Positions 23,901 to 35,345 of a DNA stretch of 64,000 bases are shown piece after piece. The notes under the pieces are model-generated. The model saw only the letters and a list, made by a program, of their open reading frames with translations. It did no database searches and was not told where the DNA came from. Position 1 is the stretch's first letter, and each line of letters opens with the position of its first letter. The DNA lies in contig NC_087067.1 of assembly GCF_963678635.1 (NCBI RefSeq), positions 19,109,018-19,173,017 of the forward strand, written 5' to 3'. The translations under genes and the position numbers were made by a program. The stretch comes from Symsagittifera roscoffensis (lineage: Eukaryota > Xenacoelomorpha > Acoela > Convolutidae).

Positions 23901-26176
23901 TCTACTAGTTTTCGAAAATCTAAATCGGGTTCTCGAATTGAAGAAGGATGGGATGCTCTCTTTTTTATTGCTATTTTCCTTAATTGTGGTGTTAAGGTCA
24001 TCATTAAGATTTCTGTCATCTTAGTGTTTTTATAGTCGTGTGTATTTAGTGAATATGCTTTTCGAACTAGTGTTTCGATTCTTACTGCTATTTGCTTGAT
24101 GGTTTCGTTTGGTAATCTGCGAATTTCATTACATAAAACTCTTTGTTGTTGTTTGTTTCTTTCGGAGTCAAACATTTTTGAAAATTCTTGTGTAAATCTT
24201 TTCCAGTTTGATTTTATTTCTTGAGGTAGTACTGAAAACCATTTTTGGGCTGCGCCATCTAAGGTTGTTTGTATTAACGCTGTGCGTCGATGTATCCAAT
24301 TTTGATGTAGTGGCGTATTTATTGGTTCAGGTCCGATATTTAAAATCAGGTTTGCTGTTACTGCATTTAAATAGTCTTCTACAGAGTATTCAGGGTCTGT
24401 TCCTGTGAAAACCATTAAGGGTTTATTTGATGTTATTGATGATCCACCCATAAGGTATGGATTCATTGTCATTTGTAATGATTCAGCTGCATTTGGCATT
24501 TGAGAAAAATTTGAAAGTTGGTTTCTTGTTATTTCATGTTGTTGAAGATAATACGGGAGTGGTATTTCATTTTGCATTTGTGATGGTTGATACGAGTGTG
24601 TAGTCATTGGATTTTGTTGTTGAATTGGTTGTTGATATTGTGCATCTATTGATTGTGGAGAAAAATTTCTATGGTTTGTACGTGTTTTCTGTATTCCTTG
24701 TCTACGATATTCTTGAGTATTTGGTGCAAATATATCTGGTTGTAAGAAATCTTCATCTGAGGATAAATAATCCATTTGATAAGATGTTTGTTTTTTATTT
24801 TTATTTTGTTGAAAAAATGGGTAATTTTCACTGCGATCCTGTGGAGGATTTGGTTGAAAATTATTTGAATTATATTGGGCTGTTGGGTTATCCCAGTTTC
24901 GAGGTTTTGTATATTGATTAAAATTCCTTTGTGGTTGATAATTTGTTTTTGACGGATGTGTATAATTATAATTATGGTCTGCAAAGTTGTTTCTAGTGAA
25001 TGTTTTGCGTGTTTTTGATGGTATTGTCATGGGTTTGTATGTTTGGTAATCCATATGTGAATATTTAGGGGCAACCGAAGGTTTTACGGTTGATTGTAAG
25101 GTTACCTGTGTTTGTGAAGGATTTGTATTTCTTGGTGTTGTTAAATTTGGGCGTATTGGTGAAATACTTTGTTGTGTAGTTGTTGTGTGTACAATTTCTT
25201 CATTTATGAAGTGTGATGGTGTCTGGATATCTTGTTGAGTAAGATTCCTAGTTCCATTGAGGTTTTCATTGTGTATGACTGTAGAGTTTAAACTATTATT
25301 TTGTGTATCGGGTAAAAATGTATTATAGTTTAATGGTGTTGCATCAATTGTTAATGGTATTACTCTTACATAGTCTCTTATGTAAGATATTGTACCTATT
25401 GCTTGACTTGAGATTGATTGTGGGAAGCTTATAAATGCGGGATGAGACCATTCGGGGTCTCAAACATAATCTGATTGTTCTGTGATAGCGGTTTCATCGT
25501 TCGAATTTTGGGGTCTAAAATTTTTTCTTGCTTGTGCAATTAAATCAATATTGTGTGTGAAATAATCTATTATGAACCATGCTAAAATTTTTTGTAAATC
25601 GTGTCTGGTATGTTGTGAAACGTCGTCTTTCGTGAAATTTTCTTTAATGACGTTCAAATAACTAGAGAGTAGTGTGATTTCATGTCGTACTCTTAAATGT
25701 TTAGATGTGTCTGTCGGTGAGACATTTGTTAATGGTAGTTCATTTTCTAATATTGAAATATAACTATATATTATTGCGAAAACTTCATTGGTGAAAATGG
25801 AGTTTGCTCTTTGTGAGTTATGGTATTGGATGCTTTTTATATATTCTGAAAAGACTTTTGAAAATTCTAAATCGAGATCGTCTGTTTGAATAGTATATGT
25901 TCTATTATTATGGTTTGGGGAAGTGAATTCTATAGAGTAGATTCCATACTGTTGTGTTATGTTGCATATATCTTTTAGATAGTGATCTATGATTTGTCTT
26001 TTGATTTTTACATCGGGGAACTCTGTTTTACATGGACTAATTCCGGGTTCAAATAAATTTATGAGTAAATTTTGACAAAATAAGTGTTGTCCTCTATCAG
26101 TATCTGCGTTTACTATAAAGGGAAAGATTTCATCATCATCTGGAGTTTCTTCACCTGGAGTGTGTGTTGAGCTCAT
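17996..26176 (-). pseudogene. gag-pol: gag-pol of element A, broken by one in-frame TGA
   Basis: 2,727 codons in one frame. It is interrupted only at codon 239 (25460-25462) by TGA where B has TGG. After it the frame is open to 17996 with every catalytic motif found in B. It is 14 codons shorter than B because B carries a 42-bp duplication in gag. As read, only a 238-aa N-terminal Gag piece would be made, unless the TGA is read through. The single lesion fits the element's recent age. Confidence 0.9.
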
Positions 26177-26618
26177 TTTTTCGTTCGATGACTGTTAATA
26201 TGTAATTATTAATGTGTCGAATTGGTTGATTCCAATTGTATAGATGTACTGGTTTGTGTTTGTACTGCTTTTTTATTCTTCTTTTTCCTCTTTGTGATGA
26301 ATTTGAAGTTGTTTCTGAGTCAGAAAAATATAATTGATCGTGAAGTGGGTAATTTTTATCTACTGATTCTTTTAGTTTGTAAAGTTCGTCTAAACTGTTG
26401 ATTTCTGATTCTGAAAATGCGTTTCGATTCTTTGAAAATCTTTTTCGTGTTATTTGTCTTTGTTTAGTTATTATTTTTCTCTTTAGTGTTTGTCGTTTTG
26501 TGCGAATGTATCCAACTGTTTGTGTATGAGGTGTGATTACAAGGTCGTATTTTTTGTTATCTATTTCACAATTGTGTAAAATGATTGTTTGTTTATTTCC
26601 TAGGTTTTTAAATGACAT
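26151..26618 (-). CDS. 155-aa basic protein (element A)
   Basis: Lys/Arg-rich protein upstream of gag, overlapping it by 26 bases in another frame. It differs from the B copy at about seven residues, making it the most divergent of the compared accessory frames for its size. No known domain. Confidence 0.65.
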   Translation of the reverse strand: MSFKNLGNKQTIILHNCEIDNKKYDLVITPHTQTVGYIRTKRQTLKRKIITKQRQITRKRFSKNRNAFSESEINSLDELYKLKESVDKNYPLHDQLYFSDSETTSNSSQRGKRRIKKQYKHKPVHLYNWNQPIRHINNYILTVIERKNELNTHSR

Positions 26619-27548
26619 AAGGTTTAGGATGACGGATGCAAAAGGTTGTTAAATGATTTCTATTTTCTTAAACTGTTAGTTCTTACGATTTTTTGGTTAG
26701 CTTAACCTGGGTCTTTTTGTTCAGGGTTGGAGAGAAAAGTATATCGATTCCGGAGAATGATTTTACTTTCTCGTGACTAGTATAAGCTAAGGTGTTAACT
26801 TACTTAATCTTACTTAAGGGAGTGATTGTGTTCAAGGGTTGGAGAATAGTAAATCGATCCACAAGGTTCAGGTATAATTAGAACGCGAGTAGTTCGTTAG
26901 GTACTATTTTAAACTTACTAAGTCTAAGATTTATCCTGGGTCTGGTAAGAGGGGGGATCAAGTGAAGGATGAATAACCGAAGTTCTTCACTGTTTATCCT
27001 AATTTGAATGATTAGTTTTGTTTAAAAATTTCTATTAGTCTTGGGTCTTTAGAAAGGGTTGGGTAGTGAATCGACGTTTGAGGTCGTTAGACACTAATTA
27101 AGTGGGTGGGGGAGAACAAAGTTGTTCTGTTTGATCCAAGGATAAGCCTTGATGATCAAATTTAAAATGTAATGAAGTAGAAAATGATTTAAGATCCAAG
27201 GATAAGCCTTGATGATCTGGTTTTAAATTTAAGTGACTTTAAGTTTTAATGAGGTTTTAAATTTGTGTAAAGGAAAGATTTAGTGTTTTTATGATATTAG
27301 TGGGTTTGATGATTGCTGTTATGTTTTAGGTGATGAAGCTGGAACAACAGGATGATTTATGATTACTAACCATTTATTGTCATGCTACTAATTTTTATTT
27401 TTATTTTCCAATAAATATTTTTCAAACATGTTTTGTATAATACTGCAGAATTTTAGGAAAACGATCTTAGATCTTTTTATCAATCGTTATTGTATAATAT
27501 TAATTTTGTTTAGCGCCTGAAATGATTTTGAAGATTTACTTCAAGGTT
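26619..27548 (-). other. 5' leader of element A
   Basis: 930 bp of non-coding leader with two identical 25-base stem-loop motifs (27133-27157 and 27193-27217) and degenerate CTCCAACCCT/GACCCAGG repeats. A position for RNA packaging or dimerisation signals. Confidence 0.5.
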
Positions 27549-27782
27549 TTATGTTTGCAAATGGAAATCTAAATTCATTGCAAGTAGTATTCGAAATATA
27601 AAAGTTTGTTCTGGCTTTTGCCGAACTATCATATAACTATACGGCAAGTTTCTACTTTGTCGTATGTCGTCTTTGGTTCGATGTCTTCTTCCAATTCCGG
27701 GTAGTTCTATTATGGTTCGGAATATTGGCTCGGATCTATTGAGTCGGAGAGACATTTCAATTAAATTATTGTCGTATAACAT
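27549..27782 (-). CDS. 77-aa leader ORF (element A)
   Basis: The first ATG-initiated frame of note after the PBS. Its protein is identical to B's 39692-39925. No recognised domain; Arg-rich centre. Confidence 0.5.
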   Translation of the reverse strand: MLYDNNLIEMSLRLNRSEPIFRTIIELPGIGRRHRTKDDIRQSRNLPYSYMIVRQKPEQTFIFRILLAMNLDFHLQT

Positions 27783-27850
27783 TTTGTAAATGTTTTTGTC
27801 TAATTTCTAATCTAATTTTGGTTAATTCTAATCTAATAAGGTCTTGTTCG

Positions 27851-27868
27851 AGACTTATGGTCGCACCA
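27851..27868 (-). other. Primer binding site (element A)
   Basis: Starts TGGTGCGACC two bases after the 5' LTR CA end. Its complement ends in CCA and, a little further in, has a T-loop-like GTTCGA, as expected for the 3' end of a tRNA. The exact tRNA was not identified. Confidence 0.7.
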
Positions 27869-27870
27869 GA

Positions 27871-28278
27871 TGAGTTATGACTGGGGCGTAACTCATAGAG
27901 TAATTTCGGATAGGGTACACCGTCTGCTCGTCACGCTATCTTATTTTCGGCCGGATAGATTCGTGCAACTTCTTAGTCTAATACCGATCCTAATCTTACT
28001 CTTATACTATCTAGTCTCAGGTTGTTTAACTAGTCTCTGCTAGGCTCAATAGATCTAGGGTATACTGGTTTATTGCGGCTGCTGAAGTGCTCGGGAGAGT
28101 CCAACTAATTTCTAAGTTAAATTCAAATCTCTCTGGTGCTGAAATTACAAGTAACTTCAGCACTTACAAATAAGTGGGTTGTTAGTTAGATGGATCATGA
28201 TTGGTTAATATTAAATACTTTACATTGGTAAAACATTTAATTTATCCAATCATAAAATATAGTTTAGATCAGGTTCCA
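27871..28278 (-). repeat. 5' LTR of element A
   Basis: 408 bp, identical by eye to 9469-9876. Presumed promoter and transcript start of element A. Confidence 0.97.
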
Positions 28279-28282
28279 GAGG
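28279..28282. repeat. Target site duplication GAGG (right, element A)
   Basis: Second copy of the 4-bp duplication at 9465-9468. Confidence 0.9.
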
Positions 28283-29060
28283 GGGCGTCACGAAAAAACC
28301 ATAGATCGCGAAAAAAGGCAAATTGATCGAGACTTTTGCGCAGACTCATTTTTGACAGCAGTCGAAACTGGAACTTCTTGGGACATAAGCCAAAAATTAT
28401 TAGCGAAATCTACGAAAGACGGTTTTTGATGATGTAGATCGCTAAAACATCAAACAATGTCCAAAAATAACAAAAAATTACGGAGAATTTTTGCCACCAA
28501 AACTTTCGCTGGAAAAGCCAATGGAAAGAAGTTTTTTATGGCAATAAAACTCGATTCTGCCTCCATAGCAATGATGGTCATAAGTTTTGCGATTACAACA
28601 AAAAAAACACCAAAAACTGAATGCTATACAAAATGAGTGCTGAAAAAAAACAGGAGTTATGGACTGGGCTGGCATTATTGAACAATTTCTAACTAAATTA
28701 ATTTTCCTTGAAGGAAAATCTAAGAACAAAAGGTACATAAATGAGACCCGAAGTAGTGCCATTTATGCGACAGTACACAGAAATTGGGATTTTTAACAAG
28801 ATAATGCTACACCTCTTACTGCCGGACCAAGTGAACAATATTTGCGAAGAAACGAGTTTAAGCTCTTCCATGGCCTTCTGGCTCATCGTATTTATCTTTT
28901 ACTGAGTCTGGGACCAGATATAATTGGCACTTCAATTTCTATGGTTGACATTTCCTCAAAGTTTGATAAAAATTTTTGTTGAATCAATGCCATGTCGCTT
29001 TTATACTTGGAGACGTTCATTGGGCATCTTACACACTATTTAGAATCAAAACATGGTTGG
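28283..29060 (+). pseudogene. Tc1-like transposase relic, main part
   Basis: Translation shows a basic N-terminal helix (TIDREKRQIDRDF), then RFCLHSNDGH, GKSKNKRYI and QDNATPLTAG in Tc1/mariner order; QDNATP carries the second catalytic aspartate region. Further on, a WPSGSSYL island occupies the place of the WPAQSPDLNP-type motif. Several frameshifts and stops make it dead. Its N-terminal piece lies across element A at 9380-9464. Confidence 0.75.
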
Positions 29061-29287
29061 TTTTCAGAGTCTAAAATCATATAAGAAATCATGATCAGAG
29101 GTTTTTTTTTATAAATCTCGAATCAAACATATACTATTTAAATGTGCCTCTCGGTCATTGATATACTTAGGTGCTTATAAGTTACTTAATTGATACCATT
29201 TTGTTTTAAAATGTTTTTTGAAGTTTTTTTTTATTCGTCTTTTGAAACTATCTTTTTCACCAGTCACTTAAGGTGTCAAAACCCTAC

Positions 29288-29719
29288 CTGGAAAATGCTC
29301 TCCATGACATCATCCGTTAAATCAACACTGCCAAATTTACACGTGGCCGCTTGATGGCTGAACCCTACAGCTATGAATGCAATAGCTATCACAGCAGTTA
29401 TCATTCCAATAATGTACAACGCCCGGTATGTTTTCTTATGCAAAATATCATCACCTCCTGAAGATGAAGTCTTATCCAAAACAGGCGACGATTCTTCAGT
29501 ATCAGGAATTACAGTCCGTTTTGCTTTCGAATGATGATGTTTGTTGCTTTTTGGTTTTTTCTCCGGCGTCGGGCCTTGCATTCTAACTCTTCGCTTTCGT
29601 CTACGTCGTCCGTGATTTTGGTCAGCCGAGTGACGTCGAGAATGTTTGAGGTTGCTTCTTGTCGGCTCGTCAGCTGAATGGTAATTTTCTTCAGACGAAC
29701 TCATGTGTGAAAACTTCAA
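29288..29719 (-). CDS. Claudin-like protein, exon 1 (N-terminal tail and TM1)
   Basis: 144 codons ending at TTCCAG followed by GTAGGG, a good donor, in phase 0. A 98-residue cytoplasmic tail rich in Ser, His, Lys and Arg (GRRRRKRRVR) precedes one membrane segment (about 99-120) and a short outer segment with Cys127. The frame stops shortly after the donor, so downstream exons are needed. Exon 2 at 7264-7405 starts in phase 0 and supplies the rest of loop 1. Together they give a 303-aa four-TM protein split by a 21.9 kb intron that contains element A. The join is inference. Confidence 0.6.
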
Positions 29720-30383
29720 AATTCATGATTGACTGAACAGTTTGAGGTCAGAACACGTGACGAAATTTTTCATTCACATTGATTTGAATTTGCAGTGATT
29801 TAGAAATTGGTCAGAGCCAATTTTACCAAGTAGTGCAAGAAAAAACGTAGTGATCGTTTTACTTGCAATATCAGAAGCCAATAATTTTTTCGATAAAATT
29901 TTTTAGGAAAACGTTTATTTTTGTAATTTGCGGCTCATTTGATATTCTATTCATTAGCTAATATTTTTTTGGTGTATTGTTTCTCTAATTGACTGCGCGA
30001 GAAATTCCAAAACAAATTAAGCTGTTTAAAAGCGCTGGCTTGTTCCTTGATTAGGGAAAACTTGATACCTTTATTCTGACTTTCTATATAAATACGAATT
30101 TCACCGTGTACCATCAATGCATGTCTATATTGTATTTGTTTCTAAGTTTAGTTTTAAGGTCGACAGTTTTAGAGCCCAAGTTAAGTTGACGAATCAACCT
30201 GACGTTTCTCAGGGTCCTAAACAATATAAAACTAGATCTATTTGAGCAAGGAAACTAAGACAATGAAATTGAACCCTTTGTTTTCAAATTCCTTGATACC
30301 ATCAAAATCCCACGAACCAAAAACTCCTCAAACTCAACCTTATGTCGTGACTTTCTCAATTTCTGATCAAAAACCAATTCAAG
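29720..30383. promoter_or_regulatory. Divergent intergenic region with TATA box at 30085-30094
   Basis: Lies between a minus-strand first exon and a plus-strand gene, so it probably holds both promoters. TATATAAATA at 30085-30094 is well placed for transcription starting near 30115, giving a 5' UTR of about 270 bases for the gene at 30384. No TATA box was seen for the minus-strand gene. Confidence 0.4.
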
Positions 30384-31202
30384 ATGAATAGCAAGAACAA
30401 AGTATACATGAGTTATATAACTAGTTTAGTTATTTTGGTGTGTGTATGTGTCTTATTAGCAGTAGCCAACTTGCAGACCCCTTACCTTTTGCATTGCCAG
30501 AATAATCAAGTTGATTATTTGCAGGTAAATTATTGGTCCAACTGCTACACAAACATAGCAAATGCGGGTAAAAAATGCTATTTTATTGGGATGAACATGT
30601 GGCCATATCTTTTCACTTTGCCTTCAGAATTACCCGAAGTACCCGAAAATATTTTTATGGAGCAAAATTACCAATATTTTAATTGGAATGACGCTTCTAA
30701 ATTCTCCGTTTTATTTACAATTCTGGAAGCTCTCATTTTCCTGATTTTTCTCATGATCATGAGTGGATGTCAACATCTGAATAAATGCGTTCCAAGACGA
30801 AAAACATTTGCGTTTTTCTTACTCTTTCAAATGATTCTACTAATCGGATCTTGTACTGTAACGACATTTTGGCTTGAGTGGTATTACAACAAGAACTTTG
30901 ACTGTCATTATTCGTGGGGGTACTTTCTGCTGTACGTCTGTCTGCTTCTTGAACTTGTCGGCTTAGTGCCCATGTGTGTTGTATTGCTTCGGACTGAGGA
31001 TGGCGATGAGTTATACGAGATGGATCGCTCGGATGATTCTCGCGACAAGCGAGCAACTATTATGTTGCCATCCCCGAAACTAAGTCAAAAAAACTCGAGT
31101 CTGAAAACGATCAGAGTTCAAAGTCAAGAAGAAGATAGGAAGAGACGAGATAGTATTCATTCTAATGATTCGGACGGGAGTATGGAGGGAACAGCAGTAT
31201 AA
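30384..31202 (+). CDS. Claudin/PMP22-like four-TM protein, 272 aa
   Basis: Single-exon gene. TM1 about residues 10-30, a long first extracellular loop with W51-x2-C54 and C65 (claudin-like W/C/C pattern), TM2 106-128, TM3 141-163, TM4 178-202 and a 70-residue charged Ser/Arg/Asp-rich cytoplasmic tail that may carry phosphorylation sites. Its TM4 region (YSWGYFLLYVCL, LELVGLVPMCV) is nearly identical to the paralogue at 36970, while the outer loop is diverged. Likely a plasma-membrane or junction protein. Family placement rests on topology and motif only. Confidence 0.75.
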   Translation: MNSKNKVYMSYITSLVILVCVCVLLAVANLQTPYLLHCQNNQVDYLQVNYWSNCYTNIANAGKKCYFIGMNMWPYLFTLPSELPEVPENIFMEQNYQYFNWNDASKFSVLFTILEALIFLIFLMIMSGCQHLNKCVPRRKTFAFFLLFQMILLIGSCTVTTFWLEWYYNKNFDCHYSWGYFLLYVCLLLELVGLVPMCVVLLRTEDGDELYEMDRSDDSRDKRATIMLPSPKLSQKNSSLKTIRVQSQEEDRKRRDSIHSNDSDGSMEGTAV

Positions 31203-32347
31203 TAAAATTCAACATTTGACATAATCACAAAAAAAATGCATTTTTGCTAAGCTTAATATATTCAAAGCAATATTTAGACTTTTGTTAATTTAATGAGAAT
31301 CAATTGTCCGTTGCAATCAGACTTCCAGTGAATATGTTGCTGATCGATAAAAATTTGACAAAAGTAAATTTGAACCAAGTTAACATCCTCCGTAGGAGCT
31401 GACCGAAGAAACTTTGGGTGATCACAATTGATATTACGAGCTCTCCCTATAAACACATCCACTTTAGCAGGCAAAATTTTCAGAAAGAAAAAACGGTGCA
31501 AAAATGACACTTTTGAGCACATTTTGAAAAAAAATTGCTTAAAATTAATTAATATTGGCTCCTAAGGCACCTTTTGAAAGTATTTAGGGCAAGTCAAACA
31601 ACAAATGGACGTCGCAAAATAGAAAAAAAAGGTCAAAAAAGGCCATTCAGTTGGTCAAACCCAACTCCATCCGCACCTTATCGTTTTCATTCATCGATTC
31701 ATCCAAGCTCGGTTTTATTACTACGAACAAAATTTTGCCTCCAATTCAACTAAAAACGACTTTAGTAATTCAAACGCTCGTGTCAATTGATCGCAATACT
31801 AAATGAGGCTGAAAAAGCCATCATTTTCTGTGAAACTTGCTCGAAGCAAACACAATTTAGCCGTTGAAGCGAACTCCAAAAAACGTCGGTGGATTCCACA
31901 ATTTGCTAATGGATACCATAGTTTTATCCTTCTTTATGATCTTTTTTAACCCACTGGATTTCCCAGTTTGCCTGTTAATTCCGCAGTTTGTCAATTAATT
32001 CTGCAAGACTGCTCGTATCAAGGCAAAGCCCTGAATGTTCTGACTGCCCATTAAATAGTCTCGCATAGTTTTTGGTAAATGATATATTGACAAGCTATGA
32101 TTTTTAGGCTGATAATTTCAAAGTGTTTAAATTTGAGTCGTTTGTGGAATTAATAAGACCAATTAGTTTGCCTCAATTCAATTTGGAACACTTATGAGTG
32201 CGGATAATTCGCCACGCATAAATAATTCGCGAGTTGAAACTAAATATCAGAGTATCACTCCAGTAACCAAGCAGCACTTTAGTCTAGTGCAAACATAACT
32301 TGCTAGGAAATTCAAAGATTTCCGGATCGATGCCCATACGGGCGCCA
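31203..32347. other. Intergenic AT-rich DNA
   Basis: An AATAAA overlaps the stop of the upstream gene (31201-31206). No exon or RNA gene recognised. Short coding-like islands near 31800 are not sustained. Confidence 0.4.
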
Positions 32348-32630
32348 TACAACAGTGCCAAGGTGCAACGGTGCCAAAAATGAAAAACTGGTCAACAGTG
32401 CCAAAAATGGATGATTTTCGGCACTGTTGAACTATACCTTTCTTTTTGGCACTTTTGTAAACTTACATTTCATTTTAGCACTTTTGTAATTTAGCTCTGT
32501 TGTGCTGCCCTGAGCAGGGCGTTCAACAGTGCCGAACTTCATGTTCCCAAAATAAAATCGTTTTTCAATAGTAGTAAAAATCATCGTTTTTCGGCATTGT
32601 TGAACAATTTTCATTTTCGGCACTGTTGTA
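32348..32630. mobile_element. Fold-back/MITE-like element with CAACAGTGCC repeats
   Basis: Ends are TACAACAGTGCC at 32348 and its reverse complement at 32619-32630. Inside, (T)CAACAGTGCC(G/A)AAAA recurs about seven times on both strands around a GCCCTG-AG-CAGGGC hairpin. No protein encoded. Its organisation resembles the MITE at 6571, but its sequence is unrelated. No clean target duplication was found. Confidence 0.65.
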
Positions 32631-34339
32631 CATCGGCCATCCAAATGCAATCAAATTTTCTAAATTCGGTCTGAATGAAACAACCACCCAGAGCATATTT
32701 TTATTCCTCACACTCTTCGAAAACCGGAACAACAGAGCATCTTGATAGAAAGATTAAACATGCGCAGCACAAAATATCATTCTTATCTCATATTCCGTTT
32801 TAAAATGATGTTGTAAACCAACCATAGCTTACAATTCTATACAGAGCGCAAGCAACGTTCTTCAGTTTCAATCGTAGTTTGATAAATAGGTGTTGTGTTT
32901 TGATAGGCCTGTTTAGGGTAGAGTTGGATGCGGGTTTGCGAATTGTCATCGGACTCCAGAAAAGGACAAAACCAGATTTTTTGTGGAATCTGTCAAATCG
33001 TTTATTTTCTTTGATCTTCTTTGCTCTTTTGGATTTCACAAACACATAACTAAAACACTGTACCACTCAAAATTGCTCAAACGCAAACAAAAATGGATGA
33101 AAAAAAAAACAAATTTTACAAACTGTCTTTGGATTCCACGGTTTCTCAGTAGATTATGTTATTTTTCAATCAGCTGGTTTTTCGTTCCATTTTTAACGGA
33201 GTTCCGCAATATGTGTAATAATTCAGCATTTGTTTTTCCAAGCCTAAACTCAAAAAACATGAAATAAACTTGAGCGGCTTAAATTTTGTTTCTACAACAT
33301 TTGGCTATCAATTGGAATTTCCAGCCAATCAGAAAAAAAGCGTTCAAAAGGCTGTGCTGTGCAATTTTAGTCCGTAATAAATAAAAAGAGCTGTTACCTT
33401 GGGTTTGTATCAAACAGAATACAGATAAAATAGCATAGAAAAAAGCTAATTTCAAGAACTTTTGTCGCGTAGCCTTAAAATGTTATAAAACAAAAACAAT
33501 AATCTGTTCATAGAGTGTTTATCATATACAAGGAGATCAAAGACGGAACGTGTAATTGGAGAAAATTTTGAAATGATAAATTTATAAAAATCAAAGAGCA
33601 AATTTATTCCTGACTAAAACTAAAATATGTCGGTTTAAAAATATTTTGGCTCTGCCAAATTGTCGATTCTAGATCGAATGCAAATTTTTGCTTGTATTCG
33701 TTTTTCGGAGACCATTTGGGCGTCAAAAACGTTCCAAAGTTCAGTAACTCCAACTTTATCAATAAATCTTTAAAATGAAACCGTGTAATTTTGATCCATG
33801 GATAAGTAATTGATAGCTGTTGGACAACACTTCTTCTGGCAAGTTGTTCGAATATTCAGGATACATTTGAGGGGGTCAACAAACCAGCACTAAAAATTTT
33901 TGTGGTCGTTTTTTTTGCATGATCGATATTGCATGGAATACGCTAGCAAATGAAATTTCCTGAATCTTTTTGATTAAAACAGAAAATAGAAGTTGCCACC
34001 AAACCGCAGAGCAGTACAGAACTCGATTTTTAAAGCTGCCAAAAATCTAGTTTGACAATCCGAAGTATAATGATTTTCCGGCCAATAAGACCCAACATAC
34101 CGGAATTTAAAGGTTAAAAATAACACAAAACATTGTAAAAAGCTGTTCAAAGGGTCTCAGAGCTGTACGGAATGCACCATCGCACAGTTACGTGGAATTG
34201 ATTTGCAAATGAAGTAGGCATTTTTAGAAGAAAAAATGATCGCCCAATTTCTGGGCTTGTGACCAATAAAAATGGTTGTCATTTGTTGTTGCTTATGTTC
34301 CAGTAATGTAAAGTTCTCATATATTTTTTAAAAATTGAG
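32631..34339. other. Intergenic AT-rich DNA
   Basis: No supported gene. Short frames lack start context and coding character. Confidence 0.4.
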
Positions 34340-35160
34340 GAAGCTGCTTACTTCTTGATTTTACTAAAAAGCGAAATTTTGCAGAAGCGAGAGGCAGAAC
34401 ATTTGTTGAAGAATTTTCAGATTTTATTTCGTCGTAAAGTTTTTTGAGAGATTGTGCTGGGTTTCTATCAATTGCTTGGTGCATTTGTTTGCGGAAATTT
34501 TATATTGCAATTGTATCCCATTCTGTTTCATATTTAATTTGACTATCGTTTACATTGGTAGGTGAACGACTAAACAATTTGTCTCAGAGCAAACAAAATG
34601 TATTTTTTTTTGGATTTTTTGCTTTTGCGTTTGAAACAAATTTCATTGAAAAATAATTCTTTTTGTTTTTCCGCGCCTAATTGATTCAAAATTTCTCATC
34701 GTTAATAATAAGATAATTTCAATTGTTAGCTGGTTTTATTTTCTGAATTCTGATTGGATGAAAGTCGGTCAGAACGAATTTCCAGATTTCTTAATTTTGC
34801 TTATGTTTTTTATCTGTATGCTACAACTAACGTCCCCGTTAACTTTCATTGGTCTGTTTAGAGTAGTGGTATGTTTAAGTAGGTTCTGTAGAGACGATAA
34901 TTTGATCGCATGATTTGAATTTGGTGTAAATATTTGTCAAAACTGGATCTTAAAACAACAAATTTGAAAGTTATCGGAAAAATCGTATTTCGACAGCTAA
35001 GTTACGATGATTTAAAAAAAAATTCTCCATTTACTCTGGTTTTAGTATCCATAGCATTCGTGTTGAAAAAATTGCGGTCATATTTGTGATGGTCAAACAC
35101 AAGAAAAGATCTTCCTGCAAAGTTATATCTGATAGCATTACGAGGCCAAACTGTGCACTG
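34340..35160 (-). pseudogene. Possible MULE/FLYWCH-type transposon remnant
   Basis: On the minus strand, RSFLVFDHHKYDRN near 35080-35120 resembles the start of a FLYWCH zinc-finger module. Around 34400-34540 the segment RNPAQSLKKLYDEI resembles the linker usually found between FLYWCH and a MULE transposase. Stops interrupt both. Weak and pattern-based. Confidence 0.25.
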
Positions 35161-35345
35161 GATAGGCGCACAATTTTGTATCTGTATGTTCCAGCTGAAT
35201 TCCAGAGACAAGTCAATAAACATGTTTATTTTTTTGTCGAAACGATGGAAATAAACGAAGGACCAAAAAAAGAACAAAGGGAGCGTCCTTGTTGTGGAAT
35301 TGTCTGGCGATTCTCAAAATGCACAGATTGGCCTCGTGAAGAAGT
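35136..35345. repeat. Diverged dispersed repeat, copy 2
   Basis: Partner of 4331-4530. It overlaps a 106-codon plus-strand frame of unknown meaning (35086-35406) and is adjacent to the FLYWCH-like island. Confidence 0.7.

Larger units (their letters stand above)
9469..28278 (-). mobile_element. Element A: full-length env-bearing Ty3/gypsy-type LTR retroelement
   Basis: 18,810 bp with two 408-bp LTRs that look identical base for base, a 4-bp target duplication, and a PBS-like site two bases inside the 5' LTR. Gene order in its own direction is 77-aa ORF, 155-aa ORF, gag-pol, two tiny membrane ORFs, ATG-less ORF, Env-like, 597-aa ORF, 3' intron. Typical Ty3/gypsy elements are 5-9 kb, so this is exceptionally large. 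Identical LTRs imply a very recent insertion. The only obvious coding defect is a TGA in gag. It lies within the proposed intron 1 of the claudin-like gene, in the same transcriptional direction. Confidence 0.95.

Noticed and set aside
28478..28762. 94-codon hydrophobic minus-strand frame
   Set aside because: It is antisense to the Tc1-like motifs RFCLHSNDGH and GKSKNKRYI on the plus strand.
32983..33267. 94-codon frame with a hydrophobic middle
   Set aside because: AT-rich sequence, no homologous pattern and no splice or promoter support.
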